Assembly: GCA_963783095.1 (NCBI GenBank)
Contig: CAWAMR010000007.1
Span: forward strand, 62,001-126,000
DNA: 64,000 nt
Direction: 5' to 3'
Source of the DNA: CAWAMR01 sp963783095
GTDB taxonomy: Bacteria; Planctomycetota; Planctomycetia; Gemmatales; Gemmataceae
Shown: positions 1 to 9,819 of the stretch, piece by piece
How positions within the stretch are numbered: the stretch's first letter is position 1
Layout of the letters: each line of letters starts with the position of its first letter
Made by a program: the position numbers and the translations under genes
Notes under the pieces: generated by a model
What the model saw: only the letters and a program-made list of their open reading frames with translations
Told to the model about the DNA's origin: nothing
The model's database searches: none

Positions 1-8
1 TTCTGCAG

Positions 9-770
9 ATGAGCCTGGTTTTTGCGCTGTATGCCTGTCTGCTGTTTCACGAGGCCGGGCACGTACTGGTCGCATCGATGCTCAAGCTGCCTTTCCGCGA
101 CATTACCCTCTATCCGATCGGCGGAACGCATCGGCTGACCTGCCTGAGCGAACACCCCTGGCAAGAAGTGTGGGTTGCCCTGGCCGGCCCCGCAGTGCAT
201 GGGCTAATCGCGGGGACGATCGCGTGCTTTACCCTGATTGCGGGAATGCCGCTGTCGCCGGCTGAGAGAACAGAACCGTTCGGCGAAGTTTTCTGGAATC
301 GGCTGCTCTGGTTGAACGTGATTCTGGCCGTGCTCCATTTGCTGCCCTGTTTCCCACTGGATGGAGGCCGACTTTTTCGAGGAGCCTTAGCACTCTCCGC
401 GCGCCGGCTGCGCGCTACGGAAGTGGCCGCGCTGCTAAGTTCTTTCATCGCGATTGTTTTGCTCATCCTGGGGATGATCTGGATCAATCAACTATGGGGT
501 GGGATGTTGATGGTTCTGGGTATCATCGTGCATATCAGCGGCCAGCAGGAACTGATGCATGCTTATTACTTCGCATCGCTACAGCACGCACCTGCGGTCC
601 TCCCGGGCAGCAGCCCGCCGATCCAAGCGCCGGTGGACCACGTCATCGAAGATGAAGCCAAACCGGCGGAATCGAACTTTACCGGCTTTACCTGGAGTCC
701 CAGGAATCGCCTCTGGATTGAATGGTACAACGGTACTCCGATTGCCGCCAATGCTCTGATCGGAGATTGA
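9..770 (+). CDS. M50-family (site-2 type) membrane metalloprotease
   Basis: The protein is a multi-pass membrane zinc protease of the S2P/M50 group, which cleave substrates within or next to the membrane. The HExxH zinc motif is visible as FHEAGH near residue 13, and the second metal-ligand motif as LDGGRLFRGAL near residue 118. Hydrophobic segments lie around residues 50-70, 95-112 and 140-175. The C-terminal ~60 residues are hydrophilic and match nothing I recognise. The reading frame is open to the left edge of the window, so the true start may lie upstream. The MlaE-type permease follows after 2 bases, suggesting cotranscription. The substrate is unknown. Confidence 0.8.
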   Translation: MSLVFALYACLLFHEAGHVLVASMLKLPFRDITLYPIGGTHRLTCLSEHPWQEVWVALAGPAVHGLIAGTIACFTLIAGMPLSPAERTEPFGEVFWNRLLWLNVILAVLHLLPCFPLDGGRLFRGALALSARRLRATEVAALLSSFIAIVLLILGMIWINQLWGGMLMVLGIIVHISGQQELMHAYYFASLQHAPAVLPGSSPPIQAPVDHVIEDEAKPAESNFTGFTWSPRNRLWIEWYNGTPIAANALIGD

Positions 771-772
771 AA

Positions 773-1633
773 ATGCCAGGGAAGTCCAACCCGATACCGA
801 GTCCTGCGGCACCGCGCGAGGAGGTTCCGAGCGCAAAGCCTGGCTGGTTTCAGACCGCCATGATGGGACTCGGCGACTGGTCCGCATTTTCATTTCGCGC
901 CTTGTGGGGTGTCTTCGACAGGCATCTTCGGTTCCGTACCGTCGTGCCGATCTTTTATAACATTGGCGTCAACAGCGTCGGCGTAATGATCGTCACGGGG
1001 TTATTCCTGGGACTGGTGCTGGCCGTTGAAGCCTATGCACAATTTCATCCTTACGGTCTGGATACAGCCCTTGGCACCATTAGCAACAATGCGATTTTGA
1101 GCGAACTTGGCCCAGTCCTTGCGGGGATCATGTTGGGTGGGCGAGTTGGCAGTTCGATGGCTGCGGAACTCGGGACGATGCGCGTGACCGACCAGATCGA
1201 TGCGCTAGCCTGTCTGGGAGTTGATCCGGTCCATCACCTGGTGACGCCGCGCTTCCTGGCTTGTCTGCTCATGATTCCGCTTCTGACCGTGCTCGCAGAC
1301 TCGGCCGGGATTGTGGGCAGCACGCTCATCTGTGTTTACGCCTACGGCATCGAATCGCACCATTACTGGGAACATACCCTGCGCTTTGTCGGATCCTGGG
1401 ATGTGCTGACCGGTTTGTTCAAGTCCATCATCTTCGGTGGCGTGCTGGCTCTGATTAGCTGTCATCGAGGTTTCCACAGCAAGGGCGGCGCGGAAGGTGT
1501 GGGCCGGGCTGCGACCCAAGCGTTCGTCTTTTCGTTTCTGGCGATCCTGATTCTCGACTTCTTCCTGGTCTTTTCCCTGAACGCGGTGCGTCCCTTGATC
1601 ATGCCGGTGCCGCCCAGAGCGGGTTTTCAGTGA
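773..1633 (+). CDS. MlaE-family lipid ABC transporter permease
   Basis: This is an integral membrane permease of the MlaE type, a family that moves phospholipids or other lipids between membranes of diderm bacteria together with an MlaF-like ATPase and an MCE-domain protein. The hallmark segment ELGPVLAGIMLGGRVGSS is present in the middle, followed by AAELGTMRVTDQIDAL, and there are about five hydrophobic stretches. I chose the ATG at 773, two bases after the upstream stop, giving 286 residues, which is normal for the family. No MlaF or MCE gene is next to it here, since the following gene is on the opposite strand. Confidence 0.9.
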   Translation: MPGKSNPIPSPAAPREEVPSAKPGWFQTAMMGLGDWSAFSFRALWGVFDRHLRFRTVVPIFYNIGVNSVGVMIVTGLFLGLVLAVEAYAQFHPYGLDTALGTISNNAILSELGPVLAGIMLGGRVGSSMAAELGTMRVTDQIDALACLGVDPVHHLVTPRFLACLLMIPLLTVLADSAGIVGSTLICVYAYGIESHHYWEHTLRFVGSWDVLTGLFKSIIFGGVLALISCHRGFHSKGGAEGVGRAATQAFVFSFLAILILDFFLVFSLNAVRPLIMPVPPRAGFQ

Positions 1634-1646
1634 TAATCGATCATTC

Positions 1647-3737
1647 TCACTCCATCGCACCCAGTGGTTTACCATCTGCCCGTTTCACATCCAGCTTTAA
1701 CACATAGACCTGGCTCTTCGTATCAACTGCCCAGAAGAGATTTCGTTTGGTATCATACATCATTCCCAGCGACACATTCCGACCCTTTGGTCCGGAGGGA
1801 TCTTCACCAGCGATCTTCAACGAGACCCACCGGTTGTTCGCGCAATCGTAGGCCGGTGTCCGGCGAAATCCATCGGCATCCGGCGGAAGCGTGCAACCCG
1901 CCAGCAGCACATCTTGCTCGGCGTGGTAACGTATCTGAGAGAGATAGGGGATACTCTTGGCTTCCTTCATTCCTAGCGGCGATAGTTTGCGAACCTTCTT
2001 GGTCTTCCACTCCATTTCGTGAATCTCACCGTCGTATTCCGCCTTATCTCCATAACCCTTGCGAAAGAAGAGGAGTCGATTTCGCTTGGAATCGTACACC
2101 AGCGTTGAATTGTCGACGACGGCACCGGGAAGTTTCTCGCCCTCGGTTTTTTCCTGGATCCAGGTGCCCTTGTGGTCGGGCTGCAACAGATATAGCTCGC
2201 CGTTTTGAGTCCAGCAAACCACGCCATCGGGTGTCGGAGTTAATGTAAGCGTGTAGAAACAACTATCGTAACTCATCCCCTTGGGTTTGCTCTGTCGAAC
2301 GCCGTCCCAGTCCAGTTTCTTCGGATCGTAGTAGTACGTGTGCTTGGGCCGGCCCACAAAAACCATCATTCCCAGCCTGGTTTCGTAGGCATAATTCTGA
2401 TAGGTGTGGCCCGTGATCCAGGGTCTTCTGTTGAAGTTCCAGCCATCCGGATATTCGGTATTGGTATAGAGCTGGCCGAGCGGAAACTCGACCGGAAAAG
2501 GAAGTTCCCAGCGATTCGTCGCCAGATGAAAGTGAAGGACATCGGTTCCACCGTGGGCACTGTGACCACCCGACCAACGGAGAATGACATCGTGATCGGG
2601 ATCGAGAACAGCGGTGCCCCAATCGCGATTCATCTGCGGCAAATGGGGAGGCTTGGTCATTTTCCAGGTGTTGACCGGCAGTTCATCGAGCCATTTCGAA
2701 AAAGCATCTCGATCCGGATGAGGCTCCTGCATGAAATAGGAAGGTTGGAACGGGCCAGTGCGATAAACCCGTTGCGGCGATTCAACTCCCTTCTCTTTTC
2801 CTTTCCAAATATTGGCAGCGATGTCGTATATCCATTCACCATCGTTGAGATCTTTGTATTGCCCACCCATATAGTCGGTGTTGTTGGCGTAAGTGTAACC
2901 TCCCGAGAGAGTGATGGTGCCATCGCCATTGGCCTTGAGTATATGATTCGCTCGTGGCGGAGGCGATTCTTTCGGCAATCGGGGAGTCCATTGCTTTTTC
3001 GCCGGATCGAAAAGCCAGACATCGTTCATCAAGTAATCGAGATGATCGCCGCCGAAGAGGAAATAGCGTTTCGATTTCGGGTCGTAAACGATGGGACTTA
3101 GCGCGCGGGGTGTAGGTTCGGCGAGAAGCAGATCAAATAGACTTTCCGCTTCGATACGAGAATCGTTGATTTCTTGTAGAAGTCCCTGGACTGTGAGATC
3201 CTTGCGTAACTGACGCCCACGTTTAGCGTTTGCTGATCGCTGTTGCAATCGTTCGCAAACAACGGCTAAGAATTGCGCATACTCAGGTTTCAGATCCCTT
3301 TGCACCGCTTCCAACTCGATGTTTTGCGCAATGACACGAATGAATCCGGCCATGAGGTCAAGTCTTGACAGAAGTTGATTCTCCCATATTCCGTGATCCA
3401 CTTTGCCACCGTCAAAATATGCTCGTCGGTAGATCGGTTGGGTTTTCAGGCTCTTGAGAGCACTTTCAGCAATTTTTGGTTCGAGCCAGCGTCTAAACTC
3501 GTTCGAAATATCCACCCACTTCCCATCCATTTTGATCCGGGTATGTCCCTTTCCATCTTCAGATCGTTGATCCTGTCCACCGAAGGCCAGTCCTTGACCT
3601 TCGGGTTCCTCGCATACCGCTCCCCAGATGATCGGTTGCTTCAGATCAACCGAAGGCAGTCGATAAGGTTTTGAGGGGTCCGGGCGTGGAGCGGTTGCGG
3701 ATAAAAGCGCAAGAAGCGATAGCGTGGAGAGAAACAT
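1647..3737 (-). CDS. Exported kelch/beta-propeller-like protein of unknown function
   Basis: The 696-residue product starts with a signal peptide (MFLSTLSLLALLSATAPRPD). Repeated propeller-like blades follow, of the form YDPKSKRYFLFGGDHLDYL...DVWLFDPAKKQWTPR and a later RNRLLFFRKGYGD segment, typical of kelch/galactose-oxidase propellers. I placed the start at 3737 because an AGGAG ribosome site sits six bases upstream and a signal peptide begins there. The upstream extension reads through an inverted repeat. No catalytic motif is recognisable. It converges with the MlaE gene. The function is not known; surface or periplasmic binding is only an inference. Confidence 0.7.
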   Translation of the reverse strand: MFLSTLSLLALLSATAPRPDPSKPYRLPSVDLKQPIIWGAVCEEPEGQGLAFGGQDQRSEDGKGHTRIKMDGKWVDISNEFRRWLEPKIAESALKSLKTQPIYRRAYFDGGKVDHGIWENQLLSRLDLMAGFIRVIAQNIELEAVQRDLKPEYAQFLAVVCERLQQRSANAKRGRQLRKDLTVQGLLQEINDSRIEAESLFDLLLAEPTPRALSPIVYDPKSKRYFLFGGDHLDYLMNDVWLFDPAKKQWTPRLPKESPPPRANHILKANGDGTITLSGGYTYANNTDYMGGQYKDLNDGEWIYDIAANIWKGKEKGVESPQRVYRTGPFQPSYFMQEPHPDRDAFSKWLDELPVNTWKMTKPPHLPQMNRDWGTAVLDPDHDVILRWSGGHSAHGGTDVLHFHLATNRWELPFPVEFPLGQLYTNTEYPDGWNFNRRPWITGHTYQNYAYETRLGMMVFVGRPKHTYYYDPKKLDWDGVRQSKPKGMSYDSCFYTLTLTPTPDGVVCWTQNGELYLLQPDHKGTWIQEKTEGEKLPGAVVDNSTLVYDSKRNRLLFFRKGYGDKAEYDGEIHEMEWKTKKVRKLSPLGMKEAKSIPYLSQIRYHAEQDVLLAGCTLPPDADGFRRTPAYDCANNRWVSLKIAGEDPSGPKGRNVSLGMMYDTKRNLFWAVDTKSQVYVLKLDVKRADGKPLGAME

Positions 3738-3822
3738 GCAGACTCCTGGAGAAAGAGATTTCCGGTTGTCCGCGAAAGCTGTGGAGAACAACTGGATTTT
3801 GTTCCATGCAATTTGTTGAAAC

Positions 3823-3969
3823 CGAGCCGAAGGCGAGCGTCGGGGCGTTAGCCCGACGTGGGCTTTCTCCATCAAACGCTTGGTTTCTCTCAGGTAACCG
3901 AGGAATCGGATTGGTTTTTGGGGCGGAAGCCCACGTCGGGCTAACGCCCCGACGCTCGCCTTTGGCTCG
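3823..3969. repeat. Inverted palindromic repeat pair (family A)
   Basis: Two 43-base arms (3823-3865 and 3927-3969) are inverted copies with one mismatch, separated by about 60 bases. Each arm also contains its own small hairpin (CGTCGGG ... CCCGACG). The element lies between the divergent starts of no gene: it is upstream of the kelch-type gene and downstream of the flavodoxin gene. A second, sequence-diverged copy occurs at 38389-38554. It looks like a REP/BIME or MITE-like element. Confidence 0.8.
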
Positions 3970-4026
3970 CCGTAAAACTATCATCCCCACACGATTCGCG
4001 GTGAACCAGATTCCCAAGTAATTCAT

Positions 4027-4584
4027 TCAACTCGGCTTCATTCGTGTTTGCGGTTTATTCAACGGATGTTGTTCAGCGCGCCGATCTACGAATACCGCGA
4101 CCCATTCTGCAAGACGTTCGCCCAGTTTTCGGCAGGCGGCTTGCGATTCTTCGGATCGTGGTTCGCGCGCAGTTACCGCACCATAGTGTAATGTCATCAG
4201 CGGGCTGACGTAATCCGTTACTCCAAAAACCAGAAAGCCGAAGTTCATCAACACGGTGTTAATCGCCTGGCAGGCCAACTCCGCACCGCCGGCCCAGCCG
4301 CCGGATGAAGAGAACGCGCAGCCGATCTTGCCATCCACCGTGAACCAGTGTTCGTTCATGACTTCATCCCAGAATCGCTTCATCTGCCAGGAGAGAATCC
4401 CCAGATTGGTCGGGCTGCCAACGGCGATTCCATCGCACCAGATCACATCTTGTGCCGTTGCATCGTTGATATTCCGGGACCGTACTTCCATACCGGGAAT
4501 GGCTGCTGCGCCCTCGGCGACAAGCTGTGCCATCTTCGCAGTGTGACCGCTGTTGGAATGAAATAAAACCAGAATCTTTCCCAT
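4027..4584 (-). CDS. Flavodoxin/WrbA-like NAD(P)H:FMN oxidoreductase
   Basis: The 185-residue protein has the flavodoxin fold. An FMN phosphate-binding loop (LFHSNSGHTAKMA) follows the first strand, then GSPTNLGILSWQMKRFWDE and SSGGWAGGAELA, as in WrbA-type proteins. Such proteins transfer electrons from NAD(P)H to quinones or other acceptors in the cytoplasm. The ATG at 4584 is preceded by GAGGG at suitable spacing; the longer upstream frame lacks flavodoxin similarity. It is divergent from the AhpD-like gene at 4748, so the 163-base gap probably holds both promoters. Confidence 0.85.
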   Translation of the reverse strand: MGKILVLFHSNSGHTAKMAQLVAEGAAAIPGMEVRSRNINDATAQDVIWCDGIAVGSPTNLGILSWQMKRFWDEVMNEHWFTVDGKIGCAFSSSGGWAGGAELACQAINTVLMNFGFLVFGVTDYVSPLMTLHYGAVTAREPRSEESQAACRKLGERLAEWVAVFVDRRAEQHPLNKPQTRMKPS

Positions 4585-4747
4585 TGCACCCTCATGTGTT
4601 GAGCCTGGAAAGTCAAGAGTATGGCAATCGCTCCCGGAATCGAGGGGCTGTTGCAGATCGATTCCTACCAATGGATATACTGAGGCAAAAGGCTGCGACG
4701 CCGAACTCAATGGCAGAGTTTCTCACCAAAATCGTGGAGCACATTTA

Positions 4748-5281
4748 ATGAGCCGAATTGAACCGCTCGCGATCGACGAGACCGATCCATCAGCCCGCAC
4801 ACAACTCGAAGCGCACATTGCCAAGTATGGCCGGGCCACCAATATGAAGCGAACCCTGGCACGTTCGCCGATGGTTTTGCATTCCTACATGCACTGGTAC
4901 GACCTGCACGCTGAGGTAGTAGGATTTCTGGGCGAACGGGCGGCGATGCTTTTCGCTCATGCGATTTCGACCCAAATCGATTGCCTCATCTGTTCAACAT
5001 TTTTTCGACGCTGGCTAATCCAGGCCGGTGAGAACCCGGATGCCTTGCAACTGACGGAGCGCGAACAGGTTCTCATCGATTATGGCAGGCAACTGGCTCG
5101 CAATGCCAATCAAGTCTCGGATGAACTATTCGGCCGACTCGCTGCTCAATTGAAGGCCGATGAGATCGTAGTGCTCACCGGTTTCGCCGGCCTGATGATC
5201 GCGACCAACCTTTTCAACAATGCCCTCAAAGTCGATCTAGATGAATATCTCTATGCTTTTCGAAAGGAGCCCAGCACATGA
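4748..5281 (+). CDS. Carboxymuconolactone decarboxylase/AhpD-like protein
   Basis: The 177-residue all-helical protein matches the AhpD/CMD fold, with the redox-type CxxC as DCLICSTFF near residue 80 and a conserved flanking helix (AMLFAHAISTQI). Members are alkylhydroperoxidases or decarboxylases. The histidine usual after CxxC in AhpD is not in the standard position, so the exact activity is uncertain. Its stop overlaps the start of the SDR gene (ATGA), indicating translational coupling and a shared role, possibly in oxidation of an organic substrate. Confidence 0.75.
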   Translation: MSRIEPLAIDETDPSARTQLEAHIAKYGRATNMKRTLARSPMVLHSYMHWYDLHAEVVGFLGERAAMLFAHAISTQIDCLICSTFFRRWLIQAGENPDALQLTEREQVLIDYGRQLARNANQVSDELFGRLAAQLKADEIVVLTGFAGLMIATNLFNNALKVDLDEYLYAFRKEPST

Positions 5282-6081
5282 GCGATTTGAAAGGGAAGGT
5301 TGCTCTCATCACCGGCGCAGCCCACGGACAGGGACGTGCCACGGCTTTGGCACTGGCGGGGGAAGGCGTGCATATTGCCGTACTGGATGTGGCTAAACAA
5401 CTCGATTATCCTGGGTATGCGCTGGGAACTTCCGAAGCGCTCGAAGCGCTGGTGTCGGAATGCCAGGCGCTGGGCGTGAACGCGTTGCCGTTGGTTTCGG
5501 ACGTGCGCGATAATCCGTTAGTGGCCCAGGCTGTCGCTTGGACGATCGAACGGTTCGGCAAGATCGATATCCTCTTCAATAACGCTGGGATTTGCGGATA
5601 TGGATTAGCTCACGAAATCTCCGAAGCAGCCTGGGATGCAATGATCGATATCAATCTGAAAGGGGCCTGGATTGTCGCCCGTCATGTTATTCCACAAATG
5701 ATTCAGCGCAAAAGCGGGGTCATCATCAATAACTCTTCGGTCCTTGGTCTGCGAGGTGCTTCGCGGCTAAGCCATTATGCAGCAGCGAAGTGGGGTCTGG
5801 TGGGTTTGACGAAATCCTGGGCGATCGAATTGGCCCCCTACAACATTCGCGTGATCTCCATCCACCCAACCGGCGTGAACACGCCAATGAACGATGGACT
5901 GGCGGCCCTGGAAGGACTGACTCCGCGAGAAGTCGCCGAGCGATCGGCCGGCAACCTTCTTGCCGTACCCTGGATCGAACCTCAGGACGTGGCAGATGCG
6001 GTGGTCTACCTATCATCGGATCGGGCACGGTTCATCACCGGCTCGCAGTTTGTTATCGATGCCGGGTTGCTCAGTCGTTAG
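5278..6081 (+). CDS. SDR-family oxidoreductase, mycofactocin-type subgroup
   Basis: This is a 267-residue short-chain dehydrogenase. The nucleotide-binding glycine motif is TGAAHGQGRA (residues 13-22), NNAG follows near residue 100, the catalytic Ser lies in NNSSVLG, and YAAAK supplies Tyr and Lys. Between the second strand (VLDVA) and the next helix there is a ~20-residue insertion (residues ~39-60). An insertion there and the GQGR variant are features of the mycofactocin-associated SDRs, which hold NAD tightly. I see no mycofactocin genes in the window. It is translationally coupled to the AhpD-like gene. The substrate, probably an alcohol or ketone, cannot be deduced. Confidence 0.85.
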   Translation: MSDLKGKVALITGAAHGQGRATALALAGEGVHIAVLDVAKQLDYPGYALGTSEALEALVSECQALGVNALPLVSDVRDNPLVAQAVAWTIERFGKIDILFNNAGICGYGLAHEISEAAWDAMIDINLKGAWIVARHVIPQMIQRKSGVIINNSSVLGLRGASRLSHYAAAKWGLVGLTKSWAIELAPYNIRVISIHPTGVNTPMNDGLAALEGLTPREVAERSAGNLLAVPWIEPQDVADAVVYLSSDRARFITGSQFVIDAGLLSR

Positions 6082-6133
6082 GAGCTGTCGAGAACGGTTT
6101 CGATGAAACGATTTTGTACCGAACGAAACGACC

Positions 6134-7193
6134 TTACTTTGCATTTTCGGCAATCAGTTTTTGCAGGGCAATACCGGTCACGCGGGCTATGCCGTGTTGT
6201 CTCTCTTGCAAGAGCGGGATGAGGATGGGAACAGCATTCCTGGCATTCTTTCCCATTTCTCCGATACTTTGGATAACTAGCTTTTTGGTCCAATGTTCAA
6301 GCAAGTCATCCTTGTTTTTCAATGCCTCAACCATTACCGGCAGCGTGAGTTTCGTGTCACGCTTCAGTTGCCAAATCGCAATTGCAGCGTAAGCTCGGAC
6401 CTCTTGGTGCTTATCCACAAGCGATTTTCGCAATGCTTCCAGTATTTCTTTGTCCGCATGTCCAATCTGCCCCAGCGAGCGTGCCGCGTAAGCACGGTCA
6501 TAGTATAACGGATCGCCCAGCACCGTGGTAAGTGCTGGCACAGCCTCTATTGCAGCTGGCCCAATGTGGCCAAGCGCCATGGCAGCATCCATGCGCACAA
6601 GGATCCCATATCGACAGATCTGCTTTCAGCATTTCCACGAGTAACGGAACCACTGCCTTGCCTTCCAGTCCAAGAATCTTCCCCAAGGTGACGGCGGCTT
6701 GACGTCGCACACCTGCGTCAGGATCTTTGAGTGCGCACGTTAACGCCGGGGCGGCAGCGATCGCCGCCGGCATCATCAGATTGAGATTGAAAGCCGCTTG
6801 GTAACGAACATCCGGGTCGTTGTGCTTTAGCCGATCGATTAATTCCGCTACTTCCTTTTCACTTTGGGGACCGCGATGAAATAATGCCAAGCCCGCGGCG
6901 GCCTTGGCGCGAATCTCGGCATCAGGGTCATTCAGCGCTTCTGCAAATACCGGCACCGATTTTTCCACGTATTCATAGTCCTTATCTTTCTCCAAATCCG
7001 TAGACACCGTGCTGAGGAGGCAGCTTATTGCATTCCGCCGCACTTTAGGATCGTTGTCCTTTGCCAGCTTTGTCCAAGTTGATAGCGGCATCCCCTGATA
7101 GACAGGCTCGTCAGCACTACATTTGCTTGTTGTCGCCACAACAACTGTGGAAAGGACTGCAAGGAGAGCGCGTGTCATTACGAATCGGTACAT
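6134..7193 (-). CDS. Exported HEAT-repeat protein (frameshifted near 6600)
   Basis: Reading from 7193 or 7178, the product begins with a signal peptide (MTRALLAVLSTVVVATT) and then runs through PBS/HEAT-like repeats such as NDPDAEIRAKAAAGLALF and KDPDAGVRRQAAVTLGKI. Near 6600 the repeat register moves to another frame (VRMDAAMALGHIGPAA onward) and continues to 6134. Both halves fit one ~350-residue solenoid, so a 1-2 base indel is present. HEAT solenoids bind proteins; no partner is evident. It converges with the SDR gene. Confidence 0.75.
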
Positions 7194-7349
7194 CGTACAA
7201 TTCTCCCAAAAAAGCTGGCAAAAACTGCCCGCCTTCCCAATCGAATACGTCTAAGTAATTATAGAGCGGGGCTCTCGTATTGTCGGATCATTCGACTCAA
7301 GTGCGTGGTCAAGCCTTATTTTTGAGGTAAAGTCGAATCGGTCGATGAT

Positions 7350-7381
7350 CTTTACCTCGAAGAGGCCTCTTCGAGGTAAAG
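7350..7381. repeat. Perfect 32-base palindrome downstream of the sulfatase gene
   Basis: The stretch is an exact palindrome with 16-base arms (arm CTTTACCTCGAAGAGG) and no loop. An extra half-site (GAGGTAAAG) lies at 7324-7332. It sits between the stop of the sulfatase gene and the start of the HEAT gene, both on the minus strand. It could act as a terminator hairpin or a protein-binding site. There is no U-run, so a simple rho-independent terminator is not certain. Confidence 0.7.
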
Positions 7382-7400
7382 ACAATTGCAGTTCATTTCT

Positions 7401-8724
7401 TCACGGAGGAAGGGGAAACTGTTTCTCCCAGTCCGCCAGCGCCTGGCGAAGTTCCGCGATCATATCGGGATACTGGTCGGCCAGGTTTTTTTCTTCGCCG
7501 GGGTCAAGGTCCAGATCGTAAAGCAGCTCCTCTTTCCGATCGCGAATGTATTTCCATTTTCCACGCCTAAGCGCTGACTGGCCAACTGGCTCATCTGGCC
7601 GGACCACCCGCCAAAAGAAGGTTCGCTCTTGTGGGGGCATCTTGCCTGTCAAAACGGGAAAGATGTCCTGCCCATCCAGTGGCGGGTGCCTGGGTGGATC
7701 GATCTGTGCCGCCGCAAGGATCGAAGCCGTGATATCCAGAGTAGTGATCGGCTGCGTTGAGATAGTTTCTTCCGGCAGTACACCTGGCCAGCGCGCGATA
7801 CAAGGCACGCGGATGCCTCCTTCCCACAAGGTATATTTTCCGTGAGAGAAGGGGCCGTTGTCGGAGAGGCGTTCCCCACCATTATCGCTGCAAAAGATGA
7901 CCAGCGTATTTCCGGCTAGATTCTTACGCTCCAACGATTTCAGAACCTGACCGATCGATAGATCGAGGTGCTCCACCATCTCGATGTAATCGGCACGGGT
8001 TCCGGTTGTCGGGCCATAGGTCTTGCTGTCGCGGATGTCTTCCGGTTGATTCGGTTTCTGAAACGGCCAGTGAGGCGCGTTGTAGGCCAGCTCAAGAAAG
8101 AAAGGCCGGTCGGCGCTGGCTTCGATGAAGTTGGTCGCGCGTTGCGTGATGCGATCGGTCAGATACCCGTCCCTATCCACCAGTTCGGTATTTTCGTAGA
8201 GACCGGGATCACCGTTGGCGTCCCTGTGGGAGTAATAATCCAAGTCGGCAGCCAGGAAACCGAAGAATTCATCGAAGCCATGCGCATTAGGCGGCAAACT
8301 TGTTCCTGTATCCCAGATGCCATTTGCCGAATAGAGCAGTGCGGTAGCCGGCATTCTTGAGCATTCGAGGCAAACTGCCATCCGTTGCCGGCAGCCCGCG
8401 ATTTTTTTCATCGTAGCGGATAACCCAGTCAAAACCCGAGCGCTGTGGATATCGGCCCGTCATCAAGGCAGCGCGCGTCGGCGAACAGACGGGAGCACTG
8501 GCATAGGCGTCCGTGAGGCGAACACCTTGTTTCGCCAGCGCGTCCAGATGAGGTGTGCGAATGTCCCGGCAGCCGTAACAACTGAGATCGCCATACCCCA
8601 GATCATCCACGAGAATAAGAATGATGTTGGGTCGTTGCTCCTTGCGAGCACCATTACGGCAGGCCTCCCGCCCCAGGGCAAAGACGGAACCAACGACCAG
8701 GATCAAACCGAGCCATTTTACCAT
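7401..8724 (-). CDS. Exported arylsulfatase-type sulfatase (frameshifted near 8298)
   Basis: The protein is a type I sulfatase that hydrolyses sulfate esters. An N-terminal signal segment (MVKWLGLILVVGSVFALG) is followed by NIILILVDDLGYGD with the metal-binding Asp pair. The CSPTRAALMTGR motif comes next; its Cys is converted to formylglycine in this family. KWHLG, the conserved substrate-side lysine motif, follows. A frameshift at about 8298 separates KWHLGYRNKF from PPNAHGFDEFFGF; the rest, including FCSDNGG and the C-terminal GKWKYI, is in the other frame. Combined length is ~440 residues, normal for the family. Sulfatases of this sort are abundant in planctomycetes and degrade sulfated polysaccharides. 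Confidence 0.85.
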
Positions 8725-8756
8725 CCTCTTTGTCCCATCCTGCGACAGGATTGGTT

Positions 8757-9804
8757 TCACAATGCCGCCTCCGGTACTAAATCGGACAGGATTCCTTCGC
8801 TCGCTAGTCTGGGACAGGACCAGACCAGGAAAAACAGAGCTTGCCGTGCCCATCGTTGCGCTGGGTGTGGCGATACAAATCCACTCCCCTTGGATAGTGC
8901 CAGATCGGCCTGGGTTGCGCAAGGCAAGTCGGGTACATTGCACGCGCAAGGCCAGAACCTCTTCGATCTTCGGTCGAGTTTCACCCAGGGTATGAAGTTC
9001 TCGACGAGCTTCGATTCTCACTTTCTCCAGGCGTTCGGCGATGGGTTGAATTTCCGGCCGGTGTTTCGCTTCGTCTTGCAAATGGTCGATCGCAGCGCCC
9101 GCGAGACCAAGAGCCAGGCACGAGGTTTCCAGACCCCCGCCGCCTCCTTTGCCAAGCACCTGTTCTTCCGGCCCAGCGAGAATTTGCTCGCGCTCAACGA
9201 CGACGCCAAGACAACGAACCAGGCTGGTGCGCGATCCTCTCAGTGCGGCCAAAACCATGGGAGGTTCGATCGCGATACCCGGTAGTTTCGTGGGCAAGAC
9301 CAAGAGAATCTGCCGGCCATCTTCCTGGGTTGCACCAACGACCAGGGCATCCGCGTGATCCGCCCCAGTAACCCAGGGAATCTCGCCGTCAAGGCGAATT
9401 CCTCCACCCTGCAATCGCTCCGCTCGAAGCACAGGGGATTGATGTTGCCTCGACGTGGTCAACTGGGAAAGCCCGACCGTCAGAAACATCGTGCCTTGAG
9501 CCAGCGCTGACAAATAACGCTCCTGCAAAGCCGGGACTGGATAAGCCAATAGCCGGCGTACCGCTGCCTCGCGCTGACTAAGAATAAAAGTCGTTGTGAG
9601 ACAGGCGCTCGAAAATTGCTCATTGCCGCTCAAGATTTCCACGGGCGACAAACCGGTTCCACCGAATTCAGTGGGGATTCCCCATGTCAATGCGCCCGAT
9701 TGCCGGAGCTGTTCCCAGGACTGAATAGGCCAGTCGGAAAGGGTATCTGCTGCCTCGGCATGGCTGCGTAGAACATTCAAGGTATCAGAGGAAACAGCAC
9801 CCAT
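8757..9804 (-). CDS. Acyl-CoA dehydrogenase-like protein (frameshifted near 8918)
   Basis: The sequence follows the acyl-CoA dehydrogenase plan: IPTEFGGTGLSPVEIL near residue 45, the beta-domain region VTGADHADALVVGA, and the C-terminal helical region. At about 8918 the frame is lost inside a CGC/CGCGC run; continuing in another frame gives ATQADLALSKGSGFVS...HPAQRWARQALFFLVWS to a stop at 8757, the expected C terminus. A 2-base deletion explains the break. Length (~350 residues) is slightly short for the family. The start at 9804 has AAGGA upstream. The sulfatase gene begins 32 bases downstream, but I see no functional link. Confidence 0.75.
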
Positions 9805-9819
9805 CTCGCGATCCTTGAA

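Noticed and set aside
3375..3674. Plus-strand frame inside the kelch-type gene
   Set aside because: It is antisense to a well-supported coding sequence and lacks a ribosome site or known motif.
6600..6601. Programmed ribosomal frameshifting in several genes
   Set aside because: The break points share no slippery heptamer or stimulatory structure and occur in unrelated gene families.
8287..9804. Fusion of an acyl-CoA dehydrogenase with a sulfatase
   Set aside because: The continuous frame is produced by a deletion near 8918; the proper dehydrogenase C terminus exists in another frame, and the sulfatase has its own signal peptide.
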